From an uncultured Geobacteraceae bacterium (GTDB lineage: Bacteria > Desulfobacterota > Desulfuromonadia > Geobacterales > Pseudopelobacteraceae): a stretch of 64,000 bases of DNA. The stretch lies in contig CAIQWT010000085.1 in NCBI GenBank assembly GCA_903875605.1, positions 1-64,000 on the forward strand, in the 5' to 3' direction. The position numbers and the translations under genes were made by a program. The stretch's first letter is position 1, and every line of letters begins with the position of its first letter. Below are positions 9,257 to 18,225 of this stretch, piece by piece. The notes beneath the pieces are model-generated. The model had not been told where the DNA came from. It was given only the letters and a program-made list of their open reading frames with translations, and did not search any database.

Positions 9257-9285
9257 AAAGTAATAAGTGACCCAGTTTTTGTCAA
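9257..9285 (-). promoter_or_regulatory. Predicted promoter of the hrcA-grpE-dnaK-dnaJ operon
   Basis: On the minus strand TTGACA (9285-9280) and TACTTT (9262-9257) are separated by exactly 17 bases and sit directly upstream of the CIRCE operator, a good vegetative sigma-70-type promoter for an HrcA-controlled operon. Confidence 0.75.
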
Positions 9286-9307
9286 GGTTATTTCAGCGTT
9301 TTTTGGG

Positions 9308-10261
9308 TCAAACGTGGTTGCGCAGCATTAGCTGTGCAGGATGCGGAGCAAGATAGACCTGCCCCTTCAGATACTGCTGGTCATATTTACTGATATAATG
9401 ACGCAGCAGGGTCAGCGGCACGACCAGAGGCACCAGATGGTCGTGGTACTGACCGATTACCTCCAGCAATTCAGCTTTTTCGCCGTGTGAGAGCTGCTGC
9501 TTGAAATAGCCCATGATATGCTGCAATACGTTAGTATTCTTCTTGACGGTACTGTGAAGGGCAAGCCCTTTCATAAAAAGTTTTTCGTAGCGCTGCTGCA
9601 ACTCTTCCGCTTTAATCTCCGAACCATGGCCTACAAGCGTTCCCAGCTCTCGATAAATCTGCGGACTATGTGCCATTAGTAGCAATTTGTGGGATGTATG
9701 AAACTCAACCAGACGGCCGATCCCGGGTGCGGCCGCAAGAAAAGTTTTCCAGCGATAATAACTGAAAATCCTCTCTATGAAATTTTCTCTTATATCGGGA
9801 TCGTTCAAACGTCCCTCTTCTTCCATCGGCAGCAGTGGAAAGTTGCGAACCATTGCCGCAGCAAACAGACCACTCCCGACCTTCAGAGCCTGACCATTAT
9901 TGTAAACCTTAACCCTGAACAGCCCGGAACTGGGTGAATCCTTCTTGAATATAAACCCGCATAGATCCATTTTCGCTAATTCGCGGACCTTTTTAGCACA
10001 AAAGGCCAGCATCTGCTCTGTCAGATCGACACGCGTCTGGCGGGTCATTAAACGCGGAGCGCTCGGATCTCCTTCAAGACGCATGGCTTCCCGAGGAGTC
10101 GACAACCCGCACCCAACCTCTGGGCAGACCGCCACAAAATTGAAATACGCACCCAGTGTATCGCTTATATAGTGATCATGTTTATGTCCGCCGTCATAGC
10201 GAACGTGCTCCCCAAGCAGGCAGGCACTGACACCGATTGTGATGGAGGTGGCATCTCTCAT
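9308..10261 (-). CDS. DUF523 and DUF1722 domain protein
   Basis: A 317-residue cytosolic protein of the YbgA-like group. The N-terminal DUF523 (about 8-150) shows the typical VSACLLGEHVRYDGGHK, CPEVGCGLSTPREAMRL and FKKDSPSSG segments with conserved Cys residues; the C-terminal DUF1722 (about 185-300) contains HTSHKLLLMAHSPQIYRELG and KGLALHSTVKKNTNVLQHIMGYFK. Recent family knowledge links DUF523 to cysteine desulfidase- or thiouracil-related chemistry and DUF1722 is often next to photolyase genes, but I cannot assign a reaction. The start ATG overlaps the preceding kinase-like gene by 4 bases (ATGA), so the two are translationally coupled. Confidence 0.88.
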   Translation of the reverse strand: MRDATSITIGVSACLLGEHVRYDGGHKHDHYISDTLGAYFNFVAVCPEVGCGLSTPREAMRLEGDPSAPRLMTRQTRVDLTEQMLAFCAKKVRELAKMDLCGFIFKKDSPSSGLFRVKVYNNGQALKVGSGLFAAAMVRNFPLLPMEEEGRLNDPDIRENFIERIFSYYRWKTFLAAAPGIGRLVEFHTSHKLLLMAHSPQIYRELGTLVGHGSEIKAEELQQRYEKLFMKGLALHSTVKKNTNVLQHIMGYFKQQLSHGEKAELLEVIGQYHDHLVPLVVPLTLLRHYISKYDQQYLKGQVYLAPHPAQLMLRNHV

Positions 10262-10980
10262 AAGTGATGTCCATCATGCCTGCCGCATACAAAATCAGCT
10301 ATCGTATGGGCAATATTCCCCGCCACAATGAGATCGTTATTGAAAAGCAGATGATATAAAGACTGATCACAGTCATCCTGGCTGAGAAAGTCCCGGGTAA
10401 AATGGTCTCGCACCTTCTGCTGCCGGTGCATCAGTTTTTCTGCAGATTCTTGATCAACCTGTAGCCTGTGGGCAAGAGATGCTGATTTGAAGTTCTCGGA
10501 GCCGTAAATTCTAAAATGATAGGAATGTTCTATATGCCGGGTGATAATAGCTCCCCCTAACTCTGAGATGATTACATTCCCCTGTTCTGCAAGAGCAACA
10601 ACATGGCGACAGAGCAGCTTAAAATGTTCATGGTCGCTCTTCCAGCGGGGCGAAAACGTTGCAAGAACCTCATTCAGTATCTGATTATTTTCACCCAGGG
10701 TCTGCAGAATATCCTCCGAAATATTATGATGACGTGCCACCTCTTCGAGTATCGCCTTGTCAATAAGTACCCATTCATCACCGGTTTTCTGCATCATGAG
10801 CTCCCGTAACCTCTCAGCAACAGGATACCCCTCACAGCCGAATTCGCGTGAAATGGTAAGGCAGGGACGAGGCTTAGGCTTCCGGTGATGCGCAGCCGCC
10901 TTCTCCTTCTGTCTGCGGTTGTACTCCTCCAAAGAACCGATTCTCAGATCTACCGATGGTATCAACAGATTTTCAGGCAT
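10258..10980 (-). CDS. Cytidylate-kinase-like family protein
   Basis: A 240-residue protein of the Cytidylate_kin2-type family. Residues around 40-60 carry LTISREFGCEGYPVAERL, the family's variant of the P-loop, then an acidic/His helix (KAILEEVARHHNISEDIL), and VIISELGGAIITRH and FRIYGSENFKSASLAHRLQV later, the latter with the Arg-rich lid pattern of nucleotide kinases. The first 38 residues are a poorly conserved basic leader. Whether it phosphorylates a nucleotide is unproven; the P-loop lacks the usual GKS. It overlaps the DUF523 gene by 4 bases. Confidence 0.78.
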   Translation of the reverse strand: MPENLLIPSVDLRIGSLEEYNRRQKEKAAAHHRKPKPRPCLTISREFGCEGYPVAERLRELMMQKTGDEWVLIDKAILEEVARHHNISEDILQTLGENNQILNEVLATFSPRWKSDHEHFKLLCRHVVALAEQGNVIISELGGAIITRHIEHSYHFRIYGSENFKSASLAHRLQVDQESAEKLMHRQQKVRDHFTRDFLSQDDCDQSLYHLLFNNDLIVAGNIAHTIADFVCGRHDGHHL

Positions 10981-11005
10981 TGTGTCCCCCGTACATATTC
11001 ATGGT

Positions 11006-13744
11006 TTATTTATTACGTTTTCTGAGCAATTTTTCAATCGAAATAACCGGCAGTACCAGCGCTCCGGCCAGGGCGGCATGAAACCAGGCCTGCGCGTCGA
11101 GAGCGGACGTGCTAAACAGTGCCTGCAGTGGCGGAACGTAGACAAAGCACGCCTGCAGCAGCAACAGAACCGTTATACCTATATAAATTGAAGGATTACT
11201 GAAAACCCCCTGAGACAAAAACGAATTCTGCAAAGAGCGGCAATTGAGCAGATAGAATATCTGTGAGAATGTGATAGCTGTTACGCAACTGGTCTGGGCT
11301 TCTGCCAATGCCACCGTATGTAGGGCTATCGGAATAGCCCCCGAGCCGGCTATTCTGAAATATTCTACGAGAAACAGTCCGCAAGCGGAACCAGCCATCA
11401 GTGTTGCCACGACGATCAGGCGCATGACGATGAAACTGGAAAACACGGGAGCGTCTGAAGATCGAGGGGGTTGACCCATCGCATTCGGCTCTAGCGGTTC
11501 AAAAGCCAGAGGAACCGACAGGGTGACACTGGCGATCAGGTTGATCCAGAGGGTCTGACTGGGAGACATAGCAAGCAGAAGAACATGGGCACCATCTACC
11601 TGGACAGTTGGAAAGAAAAACATAGCAGCACACAGGGTGAATGCCAGACCGAGGTTGGTAGGCAGTATAAAGGCCAGGGATTTGATCAGGTTGTCGTAGA
11701 CCCGTCGCCCCTCCTCCACCGCAGCGGCAATAGAGGCAAAGTTGTCATCAACCAGGATCACTTTGGCAGCCTCCTTGGAAACAGCCGTTCCTGTAATTCC
11801 CATAGCCACACCTATATCGGCCTGTTTAAGAGCAGGCGCGTCGTTCACTCCGTCACCGGTCATGGCGACAACATGCCCGCTAGATTGTAGTGCCCGAACC
11901 AGCCGAATTTTGTGCTCCGGAGCGACACGGGCAAAGACGTTTGTGCTTGAGACGATTTTTTTTGTCTCGGCTTCAGACAGGCCCTCCAACTGGCGACCCT
12001 CTACAATTGTTTGCGCAGCACTCAGCAGACCGAGTTGACGACCGATAGCCTCAGCAGTAGTGGGGTGGTCGCCGGTGATCATCTTGACGGTAATGCCGGC
12101 ACTATGGCAAGTACGGATAGCGTCCATCGCTTCACTGCGAGCGGGATCTATCATGCCAACCAGCCCGACAAACGTCAGACCGGATTCAACATCTTCCAAG
12201 GATAACAGCTTGCGATTGACCGCTTCCCGCCAGGCGAAGGCAATAACGCGCATACCCTGCCTCCCATAGGTTTCCACCACCTCCACCGCCCTGCATCGCA
12301 TCCCCTCATCCATCGTGCAGCGGTCGATAACCGTCTCAGGAGCTCCTTTGAGTAAAATCCGATCTCCGTTTTCAAATCGGTTGAGGGTGGCCATAAACCT
12401 GATGTCAGATTCAAACGGAATCGAGTCAAAACGCTCGTGCCGACCGCGTAATTCATTTTCATCAATTCCCGCTTTCCGTCCTGCAACAACCAAAGCTGCT
12501 TCAGTCGGATCACCTGAAACAGCCCAGACATCACCGTCCCGAAACAGGGTGGCATCGTTACAGAGGACTGAAACAGCTATCAGCTCCTGCAACCCGACCG
12601 GCATAGTTGCCAGCCGCACCCCGTCATGCTCTATTTCCCCAAACGGCGCATAACCTACGCCGGAGATACGATATTCACTCCCCTCGAACCAGGCCACCAG
12701 AACAGTCATTTCATTGCGAGTCAGAGTGCCGGTCTTGTCTGAACAGATGACCGAAGTTGAACCGAGGGTTTCTACCGCTGGCAGGTGTCGGATCACGGCA
12801 TTCCGCACAGCCATGCGACGCACTCCGATGGCCAGAGCAATAGTTATGACTGACGGCAATCCTTCCGGAATGGCTGCTGCTGCCAGTGACACCGCCAACA
12901 TAAGGGCCTCGCTGATCGGGGCGTCTTTCACCAGAATGCCGAATACCACCAACACGACTACCATGGCGACAACAGCAACGGTGATCCAAAACGTTACTTT
13001 TTCCAATTGCCTGGTCAATGGCGTTTCCAGCTGTACAGCCTGATCCAGCAGGGCGCTAATCCTCCCCAGTTCTGTCATAGCCCCCGTGGCTATAACAACA
13101 CCAGCAGCAGTTCCCTGCACAATAAGTGTGCCACTGTAGGCCATGCAAAAGCGGTCACCAAGTGGCGCATTAGCTGATACCGGGGCACTGTGTTTGGTAA
13201 CCGGCAATGACTCACCGGTCAGGGATGATTCATCTACCAACAGACTTTTCACCCGAATGAGCCGCAGATCAGCCGGAGTTTGATCGCCACTCTGCAGCGT
13301 AACGATGTCCCCCGGCACGAGTTCATCTGCAGGGATTTCACGTGAAAGCCCGTTGCGGATTACGACCGCAAGCCTCGGAACTAATGCGGAAAGTGCCGCA
13401 ATAGCTTTACCGGTTCGATACTCCTGCATAAAACCGATAACGGCATTAATTACCACCGCGCCAAAAACAACGGCTGAGTCAGTATATTTACCGAGGACTA
13501 CCGTCATGAAACCGGCAGCGATAAGAAGCCAGCCGATTGGCGTGTTGATTTGCCGCCAGAAGATCAGCCAGAGGCCATCGTTGGCCGTTCCGACAAGCTT
13601 ATTGGCGCCGAATCGCAGGAGTCGCTCCGAGGCCTCAGCATCGTCAAGACCATTCGGATCCGTTTCGAGTGAGCTCAGGACGTTCCGATCCGAGGTCTCG
13701 TGCCACACCATCCTATCCTGTAAGACTGGCTGCTGAAGCATCAC
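11006..13744 (-). CDS. Cation-translocating P-type ATPase (type II-like)
   Basis: A 912-residue inner-membrane pump. Seen in order: N-terminal cation-ATPase domain (WHETSDRNVLSSLETD), actuator TGES at 176-179, membrane motif PEGLP at 293-297, phosphorylated Asp in DKTGT at 336, KGAPE near 466, the hinge TGDGVND at 629-635, and C-terminal membrane helices. The layout is that of Ca-ATPase-like (PMR1/SERCA/PacL) pumps, but the M5 and M6 positions that bind calcium through acids in SERCA read TNLGLAF and NLIASVT, with no acid. The ion is therefore uncertain; other monovalent or unknown cation is possible. Single gene, not clearly in an operon. Confidence 0.9.
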   Translation of the reverse strand: MMLQQPVLQDRMVWHETSDRNVLSSLETDPNGLDDAEASERLLRFGANKLVGTANDGLWLIFWRQINTPIGWLLIAAGFMTVVLGKYTDSAVVFGAVVINAVIGFMQEYRTGKAIAALSALVPRLAVVIRNGLSREIPADELVPGDIVTLQSGDQTPADLRLIRVKSLLVDESSLTGESLPVTKHSAPVSANAPLGDRFCMAYSGTLIVQGTAAGVVIATGAMTELGRISALLDQAVQLETPLTRQLEKVTFWITVAVVAMVVVLVVFGILVKDAPISEALMLAVSLAAAAIPEGLPSVITIALAIGVRRMAVRNAVIRHLPAVETLGSTSVICSDKTGTLTRNEMTVLVAWFEGSEYRISGVGYAPFGEIEHDGVRLATMPVGLQELIAVSVLCNDATLFRDGDVWAVSGDPTEAALVVAGRKAGIDENELRGRHERFDSIPFESDIRFMATLNRFENGDRILLKGAPETVIDRCTMDEGMRCRAVEVVETYGRQGMRVIAFAWREAVNRKLLSLEDVESGLTFVGLVGMIDPARSEAMDAIRTCHSAGITVKMITGDHPTTAEAIGRQLGLLSAAQTIVEGRQLEGLSEAETKKIVSSTNVFARVAPEHKIRLVRALQSSGHVVAMTGDGVNDAPALKQADIGVAMGITGTAVSKEAAKVILVDDNFASIAAAVEEGRRVYDNLIKSLAFILPTNLGLAFTLCAAMFFFPTVQVDGAHVLLLAMSPSQTLWINLIASVTLSVPLAFEPLEPNAMGQPPRSSDAPVFSSFIVMRLIVVATLMAGSACGLFLVEYFRIAGSGAIPIALHTVALAEAQTSCVTAITFSQIFYLLNCRSLQNSFLSQGVFSNPSIYIGITVLLLLQACFVYVPPLQALFSTSALDAQAWFHAALAGALVLPVISIEKLLRKRNK

Positions 13745-13998
13745 TGACTGAACCCTTCATATAATTAAATTCTGTCGCTAAGCATTGACAATATTAACCC
13801 GGCAGATTGCTACCTATAGATCTATTCAAATCGTGTATGCAAAGTATACCAGACAAGTTATGATTTGTCCTGATTGCCCCCACGCAATGCACCCTTGCCT
13901 TTTAACTGAGAGAGGTACATCATCCCGCTGCATATTGGCAGTCATTTGGTTATTTTGGCGAAACATGAGTAAGATCTGGTGATGTAATACAAACATTA

Positions 13999-14442
13999 AT
14001 GAGGAACCTAGGTGCTATGACGATCGGTTTACTAGGAATAATGGGATGTGCCGGTGAACGCCCGAACAACCTAGGTGCGAAAGGGAATTTACTCGCTGCC
14101 TGCCCGTCAGCCCCCAACTGCGTTTCAAGCCGGGCAGAGGACACATCGCACAGGATTGCTCCGCTGATTTTCAGTGGTGACCCGAATACAGCTTTTGCAC
14201 GCTTGAAACAGGTTCTCAGCCGACGGAGTGATACGAGCATTATTGAAGATAAGCCTGAGTATCTGCGGGTTGAACTTCGCACGACTCTGTTCGTAGATGA
14301 CGGCGAGTTCCTGCTGGACACGACTCAGATGACCATTCAGTTTCGATCAGCCTCACGTCTCGGCTATTCCGATCTGGGAAAAAACCGCAGGCGTATGGAA
14401 GAAATCCGCCGCCAGTTTCTTGCAACGGAGACAAAGTCATGA
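13999..14442 (+). CDS. DUF1499 family lipoprotein
   Basis: A 147-residue protein with a short hydrophobic leader ending in a lipobox-like LLGIMGCAG, so likely a lipoprotein. The body has the DUF1499 signature: CPSAPNCVSS near residue 35 followed by RAEDTSHRIAPLIFSGD, RLKQVLSRRSDTSIIEDKPEYLRVE and a C-terminal DDGEFLLD and GYSDLGKNRRRMEEIR. Function of DUF1499 is not known. An internal ATG at 14017 is an alternative start. It overlaps the next gene by 4 bases, making it the first gene of a three-gene unit with the SDR protein and uvsE. Confidence 0.85.
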   Translation: MRNLGAMTIGLLGIMGCAGERPNNLGAKGNLLAACPSAPNCVSSRAEDTSHRIAPLIFSGDPNTAFARLKQVLSRRSDTSIIEDKPEYLRVELRTTLFVDDGEFLLDTTQMTIQFRSASRLGYSDLGKNRRRMEEIRRQFLATETKS

Positions 14443-15341
14443 AGCGTAAAACCGTCTTGGTCACAGGTGCAAATGGTTTTATCGGACGGCTACTGACTAA
14501 GGCGCTCCTTGCTGAAGATATTCAGGTGCGCTGTATGGTGCGCAAAGCGGGAGCACAACCAGAAAAATCTTGCGAAACAGTACAGGCCGATCTGCTCGAG
14601 CCTGAAACATTACCGGCGGCATTGAATTGCATTGATACAGCATATTATCTGGTTCATGCAATGGCTGGCGGGCGCGCCGGTTTCGAACGCCGCGACCGTG
14701 ATGCTGCTGAAAACTTTGTTCGCGCATCCGAAAAAGCCGGCGTTCGCCGGGTCATCTATTTGGGGGGATTAGGAGAAACCGGAGATGACCTTTCCGAACA
14801 TTTAAAAAGCCGACTTGAGGTGGCGGACATCCTGCGTTCTGGAAAGTTCGCCACAACTTTTTTACGGGCCGCAATCATAATCGGCTCCGGAGGAGCGTCT
14901 TTCGAGATGGTTAAGGCCCTGGTCGAGCGCTTGCCTGTCATGATCACCCCCAGTTGGGTAACGACACTCTGTCAGCCAATTGCCGTGGAGGACGTGATCA
15001 GTTATCTAGTAGGTTGTATGAAGGACGAGCGTACGACCGGAGGGACTTTCGACATCGGCGGACCGGATGTAATCACCTACAAGGAGATGATGGAGCGCTT
15101 CGGGCACATCAGGGGGCGAGCGCTCTATATCCTGCCGGTCCCCGTACTGACCCCGCGACTGTCTTCCTACTGGGTCGGGCTTATAACGCCGGTCGCTCCC
15201 TCAGTTTCCATGCCGTTGATTGAGGGCCTTAAAAACGAGGTAATCTGCCGTGAACACTCTATTCGCTCACTTATACCGCTTCAGCTGACTTCGTATGAAG
15301 ATGCGGTCCGCAGGTCACTTTCAGAATCACTTAAATCATGA
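14439..15341 (+). CDS. NAD(P)-binding epimerase/NmrA-like SDR protein
   Basis: A 300-residue atypical short-chain dehydrogenase. The N-terminal Rossmann motif is TGANGFIG near residues 9-16, followed by a VRKAG arginine loop that suggests NADPH, DTAYYLVHAMAGG and GVRRVIYLGGLGE. The catalytic Tyr-Lys pair of true SDRs is not evident, as in the YbjT/NmrA group. The substrate is unknown. The ATG overlaps the DUF1499 stop by 4 bases and the uvsE start follows 15 bases after its stop, so the three genes are probably one operon. Possible role as quinone/lipid-modifying oxidoreductase is only a guess. Confidence 0.83.
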   Translation: MKRKTVLVTGANGFIGRLLTKALLAEDIQVRCMVRKAGAQPEKSCETVQADLLEPETLPAALNCIDTAYYLVHAMAGGRAGFERRDRDAAENFVRASEKAGVRRVIYLGGLGETGDDLSEHLKSRLEVADILRSGKFATTFLRAAIIIGSGGASFEMVKALVERLPVMITPSWVTTLCQPIAVEDVISYLVGCMKDERTTGGTFDIGGPDVITYKEMMERFGHIRGRALYILPVPVLTPRLSSYWVGLITPVAPSVSMPLIEGLKNEVICREHSIRSLIPLQLTSYEDAVRRSLSESLKS

Positions 15342-15356
15342 CCATGAGGTATTATC

Positions 15357-16274
15357 GTGCTCCGTTTCGGCCTCTGCTGCCTGTTTAAAGAGGAAGCGAT
15401 TACTTTCCGCACTACAACGGCTAAAGTTCTGTTGATTGTTCCCCGCGACCGTCAGTTACTCAAACTTTCTGAAATATGTCTGCACAATGCCCTTAACCTC
15501 AAACTGTCACTGGAAACGGTGCAGCGCCTCGGCATCGGCGCATTCCGTATCATGTCACCGCTTTTCCCGCGCATGACTCACCCTGAGATTGGATACTCGC
15601 TGAACATACTTCCGGATGGAGAGACCATCAGCAGCATACTGGAAGCCTGCAGACTTTTTGCGGCAGATCAGCAGATCCGGCTCAGCTTTCACCCTGACCA
15701 GTTTGTAGTGCTGTCATCGCCGCATCCTGCAGTAGTTGCCAATTCGATCAAGGAGCTTCAGTATCAGGCAATGTTAGCAAAAATGGTCGGTGCGGATGTT
15801 ATCAACATCCACGCCGGCGGCGTTTATGGAGACAAGCAAGCTGCGCTGCTGCGCTTTAGTGATATTTATAATTGTCTACCGGAATCGGTGCGAAGCAGAT
15901 TGACGCTCGAAAACGATGACGTAAGCTATACGCCGGAAGACCTGCTGCCTTTCTGCAAAGAACATAGCATCCCGCTAGTGTACGATGTTCACCACCATCG
16001 CTGTAATCCGGATAATCTAACGGTAGAAGAGGCCACGGAACAGGCCGGAGCAACCTGGAAGTCCTTAGGCCGTGAACAGCACTGCCATATCTCCTCTCCG
16101 AAGGCGGGTTGGGGAAGCGGCTCCCCACGTCCGCACGCCGATTTCATTGACCAAGGAGATATTCCGGAATGTTGGCTGAACAGGGTAATGACTGTGGATG
16201 TTGAAGCAAAAGCAAAGGAGTTGGCGGTAGTGAAGTTGAGGGAGGATGTCTGTGTGATTTTAGGGCTTAGCTGA
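15357..16274 (+). CDS. uvsE: UV DNA damage endonuclease UvsE/UVDE
   Basis: Repair enzyme that nicks DNA 5' of UV photoproducts and other helix-distorting lesions, starting alternative excision repair. The 305-residue product has the TIM-barrel pattern of UVDE: RFGLCCLF at the N-terminus, FRIMSPLFPRMTHPEIGY, LSFHPDQFVVLSSPH, INIHAGGVYGDK, LTLENDDVSYTPEDLL and VYDVHHHRCNPDNL, with the His, Glu and Asp metal ligands of the trinuclear manganese site, and HCHISSPKAGWGS. Start is GTG at 15357 with GAGGT upstream. Length is normal. It closes the DUF1499-SDR-uvsE unit and converges with the ABC operon. Confidence 0.94.
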   Translation: MLRFGLCCLFKEEAITFRTTTAKVLLIVPRDRQLLKLSEICLHNALNLKLSLETVQRLGIGAFRIMSPLFPRMTHPEIGYSLNILPDGETISSILEACRLFAADQQIRLSFHPDQFVVLSSPHPAVVANSIKELQYQAMLAKMVGADVINIHAGGVYGDKQAALLRFSDIYNCLPESVRSRLTLENDDVSYTPEDLLPFCKEHSIPLVYDVHHHRCNPDNLTVEEATEQAGATWKSLGREQHCHISSPKAGWGSGSPRPHADFIDQGDIPECWLNRVMTVDVEAKAKELAVVKLREDVCVILGLS

Positions 16275-16304
16275 CGAATAGCCCACGGGATGAATGATTC
16301 TCCG

Positions 16305-17000
16305 CTACGAAACTATCCGCCCGTCAACCAACTCAACCACGCGCCTGCAGCGCTTCGCCAGACGTGGATCATGAGTAACTATCAGAAATGTTGCGCCTGA
16401 TTCCTCATTCACCTCAAGCAGCAATTTGAAGATTTCATCAGCAGCGGCAGTATCAAGATTACCGGTCGGCTCATCAGCCAGTATGAGTGGTGCATTAGCA
16501 ACCAGCGCCCTGGCAATGGCAACCCGCTGCTGTTGTCCACCCGAGAGTTTATCCGGCTTGAAGTTCATCCGATCGACCAACCCCACTCTTTCAAGCAGAC
16601 CTGCAGCACGTTCCCGTTGTGCCGAAGTAGACCTCCCCTGTTCCAGCATCAGCGGCATCATCACGTTTTCCAAAGCTGTGAATGCCGGAATAAGATGGTG
16701 GAACTGGAACACGAAACCGAGACTCCTCCCACGCAATAGCGTGAGTTCTTCTTCAGAGAGCGTGCCTGTGTCGCGCCCCTGCACCTGAATCGTACCGCTC
16801 GTCGGCTGTTCCAGTAAGCCAATGATATTCAGCAGAGTGCTTTTACCAGAACCGGATGGACCAATAAGGGCGGTGAATTCGCCCCGCTGCAGTGTCAGGT
16901 CAATACCGTAAAGCACCTCGGTGGTAATGCCATCGTTGCCGTACTGTTTTCTGACATCGGTCAGTTGAATGATTGCCGAAGAGCACATAGTTTCAGGCAT
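16305..17000 (-). CDS. ABC transporter ATP-binding protein, LolD/MacB type
   Basis: ATPase subunit of a MacAB/LolCDE-like envelope exporter. Walker [11 protein letters not shown]-loop in [19 protein letters not shown], signature [15 protein letters not shown], Walker [13 protein letters not shown] and the switch His in VTHD are all present. The frame is open to 17093, but the region before residue 32 overlaps the permease; ATG at 17000 ([11 protein letters not shown]) is chosen, overlapping the permease stop by 8 bases, with 16988 as an alternative. The resulting 231 residues fit the LolD family. It is the last gene of adaptor-permease-ATPase. Confidence 0.93.
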   Translation of the reverse strand: MPETMCSSAIIQLTDVRKQYGNDGITTEVLYGIDLTLQRGEFTALIGPSGSGKSTLLNIIGLLEQPTSGTIQVQGRDTGTLSEEELTLLRGRSLGFVFQFHHLIPAFTALENVMMPLMLEQGRSTSAQRERAAGLLERVGLVDRMNFKPDKLSGGQQQRVAIARALVANAPLILADEPTGNLDTAAADEIFKLLLEVNEESGATFLIVTHDPRLAKRCRRVVELVDGRIVS

Positions 17001-18225
17001 TACGGATTGCCACAACTGGATCCAGTTTCGCTGCCCGTGCCGCTGGCGCTGCTGCAGCAAGGATGCCTGTAATTGTCGCCACTCCGGCTGCAATCAGGAA
17101 CATGCTCGGCTCGAGGACAACAGGAAAGATGGGGGTACCATCAGGATTTTTAGCCGTACTCGCAAAGAATGTCACCAGTAGCGCCCCTAAACCGCCGCCG
17201 AACAGGGAACCAATCAACCCGACCATCCCCCCCTGGAGGAGAAAAATCCTGAGAATCCGTCGTCTGGAACACCCCATTGCCCTTAATATGCCGACCTCAC
17301 GTGACTTTTGAATAACCGACACCACCAATACGCTCGCTATACCGAATGCCACCGAAATAATAACAAAAAACTGGATCAGATAACTGGAAGCACTCTGTGA
17401 ACGTAGCCCAACCATCAGTTGTGCGTTTGTTTTCATCCAACTCTCCGCAGTCAGACCGGTCTGACTGGCCAGCTGTTCGCTGATAATCTCAGCTTTAAAA
17501 AGGTCTCGCACTGTAACATCAATACTTGATACCCCCCCAACCAGATCAAGCAGGTTCTGGGCGGAACGGAGTGTAATAAAAACCCAGCGACGGTTGAGAT
17601 CACGAATCCCCACGTCAAAAATGCCAGCAACAGTAATGGTATCACTGCGGCCGTCAGCCGTCTGAAGACGGATTTTGTCGCCTATTGTCGCACCCAGATC
17701 ACGCGCCAGATCGGTACCGATGGCAGCGTCATTTGCCGTGATACGAAACTCCCCCTCTTTAATGAATGAAGGCATCGGTACTATTCGCGTGTATTTTTCA
17801 GGCTCAATACCCATAAGGGCGACCGATTTGGTGGCACTTCCCCGCATGGCAAAAGAGGAACCTGCAACTAAAGGAGATACCGCCGTCACTTCAGGGCGCA
17901 GCTCAAGATCACGCATTATCTGCTGCCACTGCAGTATGGAGCAAAGTCGTTGGGCACGTTGTTCAACGATTGCGGAGACGGCCAACTCACTGGTGGGCTT
18001 GATAATCCGCCTGGCTTCATCATCAGGTGAACGCATAACAAGATGCGCTTGTGTCCCCAGAGTTTTTTCAATGATACTTCGCTGTAGTCCTGTAATCAGT
18101 GAGGTAAGGAATACGATTACCCCTACCCCCATCATGACGCCGCCCAGCATAAATAAGGTCTGGGCTCTCCCCTCTTTTAAAAAACGGAGTGCCAGCAGCC
18201 ATTCAATGCGCATTGTTTTTTTCAC
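16993..18225 (-). CDS. ABC transporter permease, FtsX/MacB-LolC family
   Basis: Membrane subunit of a mechanotransmission-type ABC exporter. The 410-residue product has one N-terminal membrane helix (about 22-45), a large periplasmic domain (about 50-275, the MacB_PCD type), and three C-terminal helices in the FtsX domain (about 285-405), with [17 protein letters not shown]-like coupling-helix sequence ([15 protein letters not shown]) that docks on the ATPase. Overlaps the adaptor gene by 23 bases and the ATPase gene by 8, so all three are co-translated. Together with the MacA-like gene it suggests export of a lipopeptide, lipoprotein or macrolide-like compound; no TolC is in the window. Confidence 0.92.
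   Translation of the reverse strand: MKKTMRIEWLLALRFLKEGRAQTLFMLGGVMMGVGVIVFLTSLITGLQRSIIEKTLGTQAHLVMRSPDDEARRIIKPTSELAVSAIVEQRAQRLCSILQWQQIMRDLELRPEVTAVSPLVAGSSFAMRGSATKSVALMGIEPEKYTRIVPMPSFIKEGEFRITANDAAIGTDLARDLGATIGDKIRLQTADGRSDTITVAGIFDVGIRDLNRRWVFITLRSAQNLLDLVGGVSSIDVTVRDLFKAEIISEQLASQTGLTAESWMKTNAQLMVGLRSQSASSYLIQFFVIISVAFGIASVLVVSVIQKSREVGILRAMGCSRRRILRIFLLQGGMVGLIGSLFGGGLGALLVTFFASTAKNPDGTPIFPVVLEPSMFLIAAGVATITGILAAAAPAARAAKLDPVVAIRNA

Noticed and set aside
13785-13982. 65-codon plus-strand frame between the P-type ATPase and DUF1499 genes
   Set aside because: No ribosome-binding site, random composition, overlaps no conserved motif; the 254-base gap otherwise holds nothing clear.
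17001-17093. 31-residue N-terminal extension of the LolD-type ATPase
   Set aside because: It lies in the permease gene and has Gln/Arg-rich random sequence; the LolD family starts near [11 protein letters not shown].
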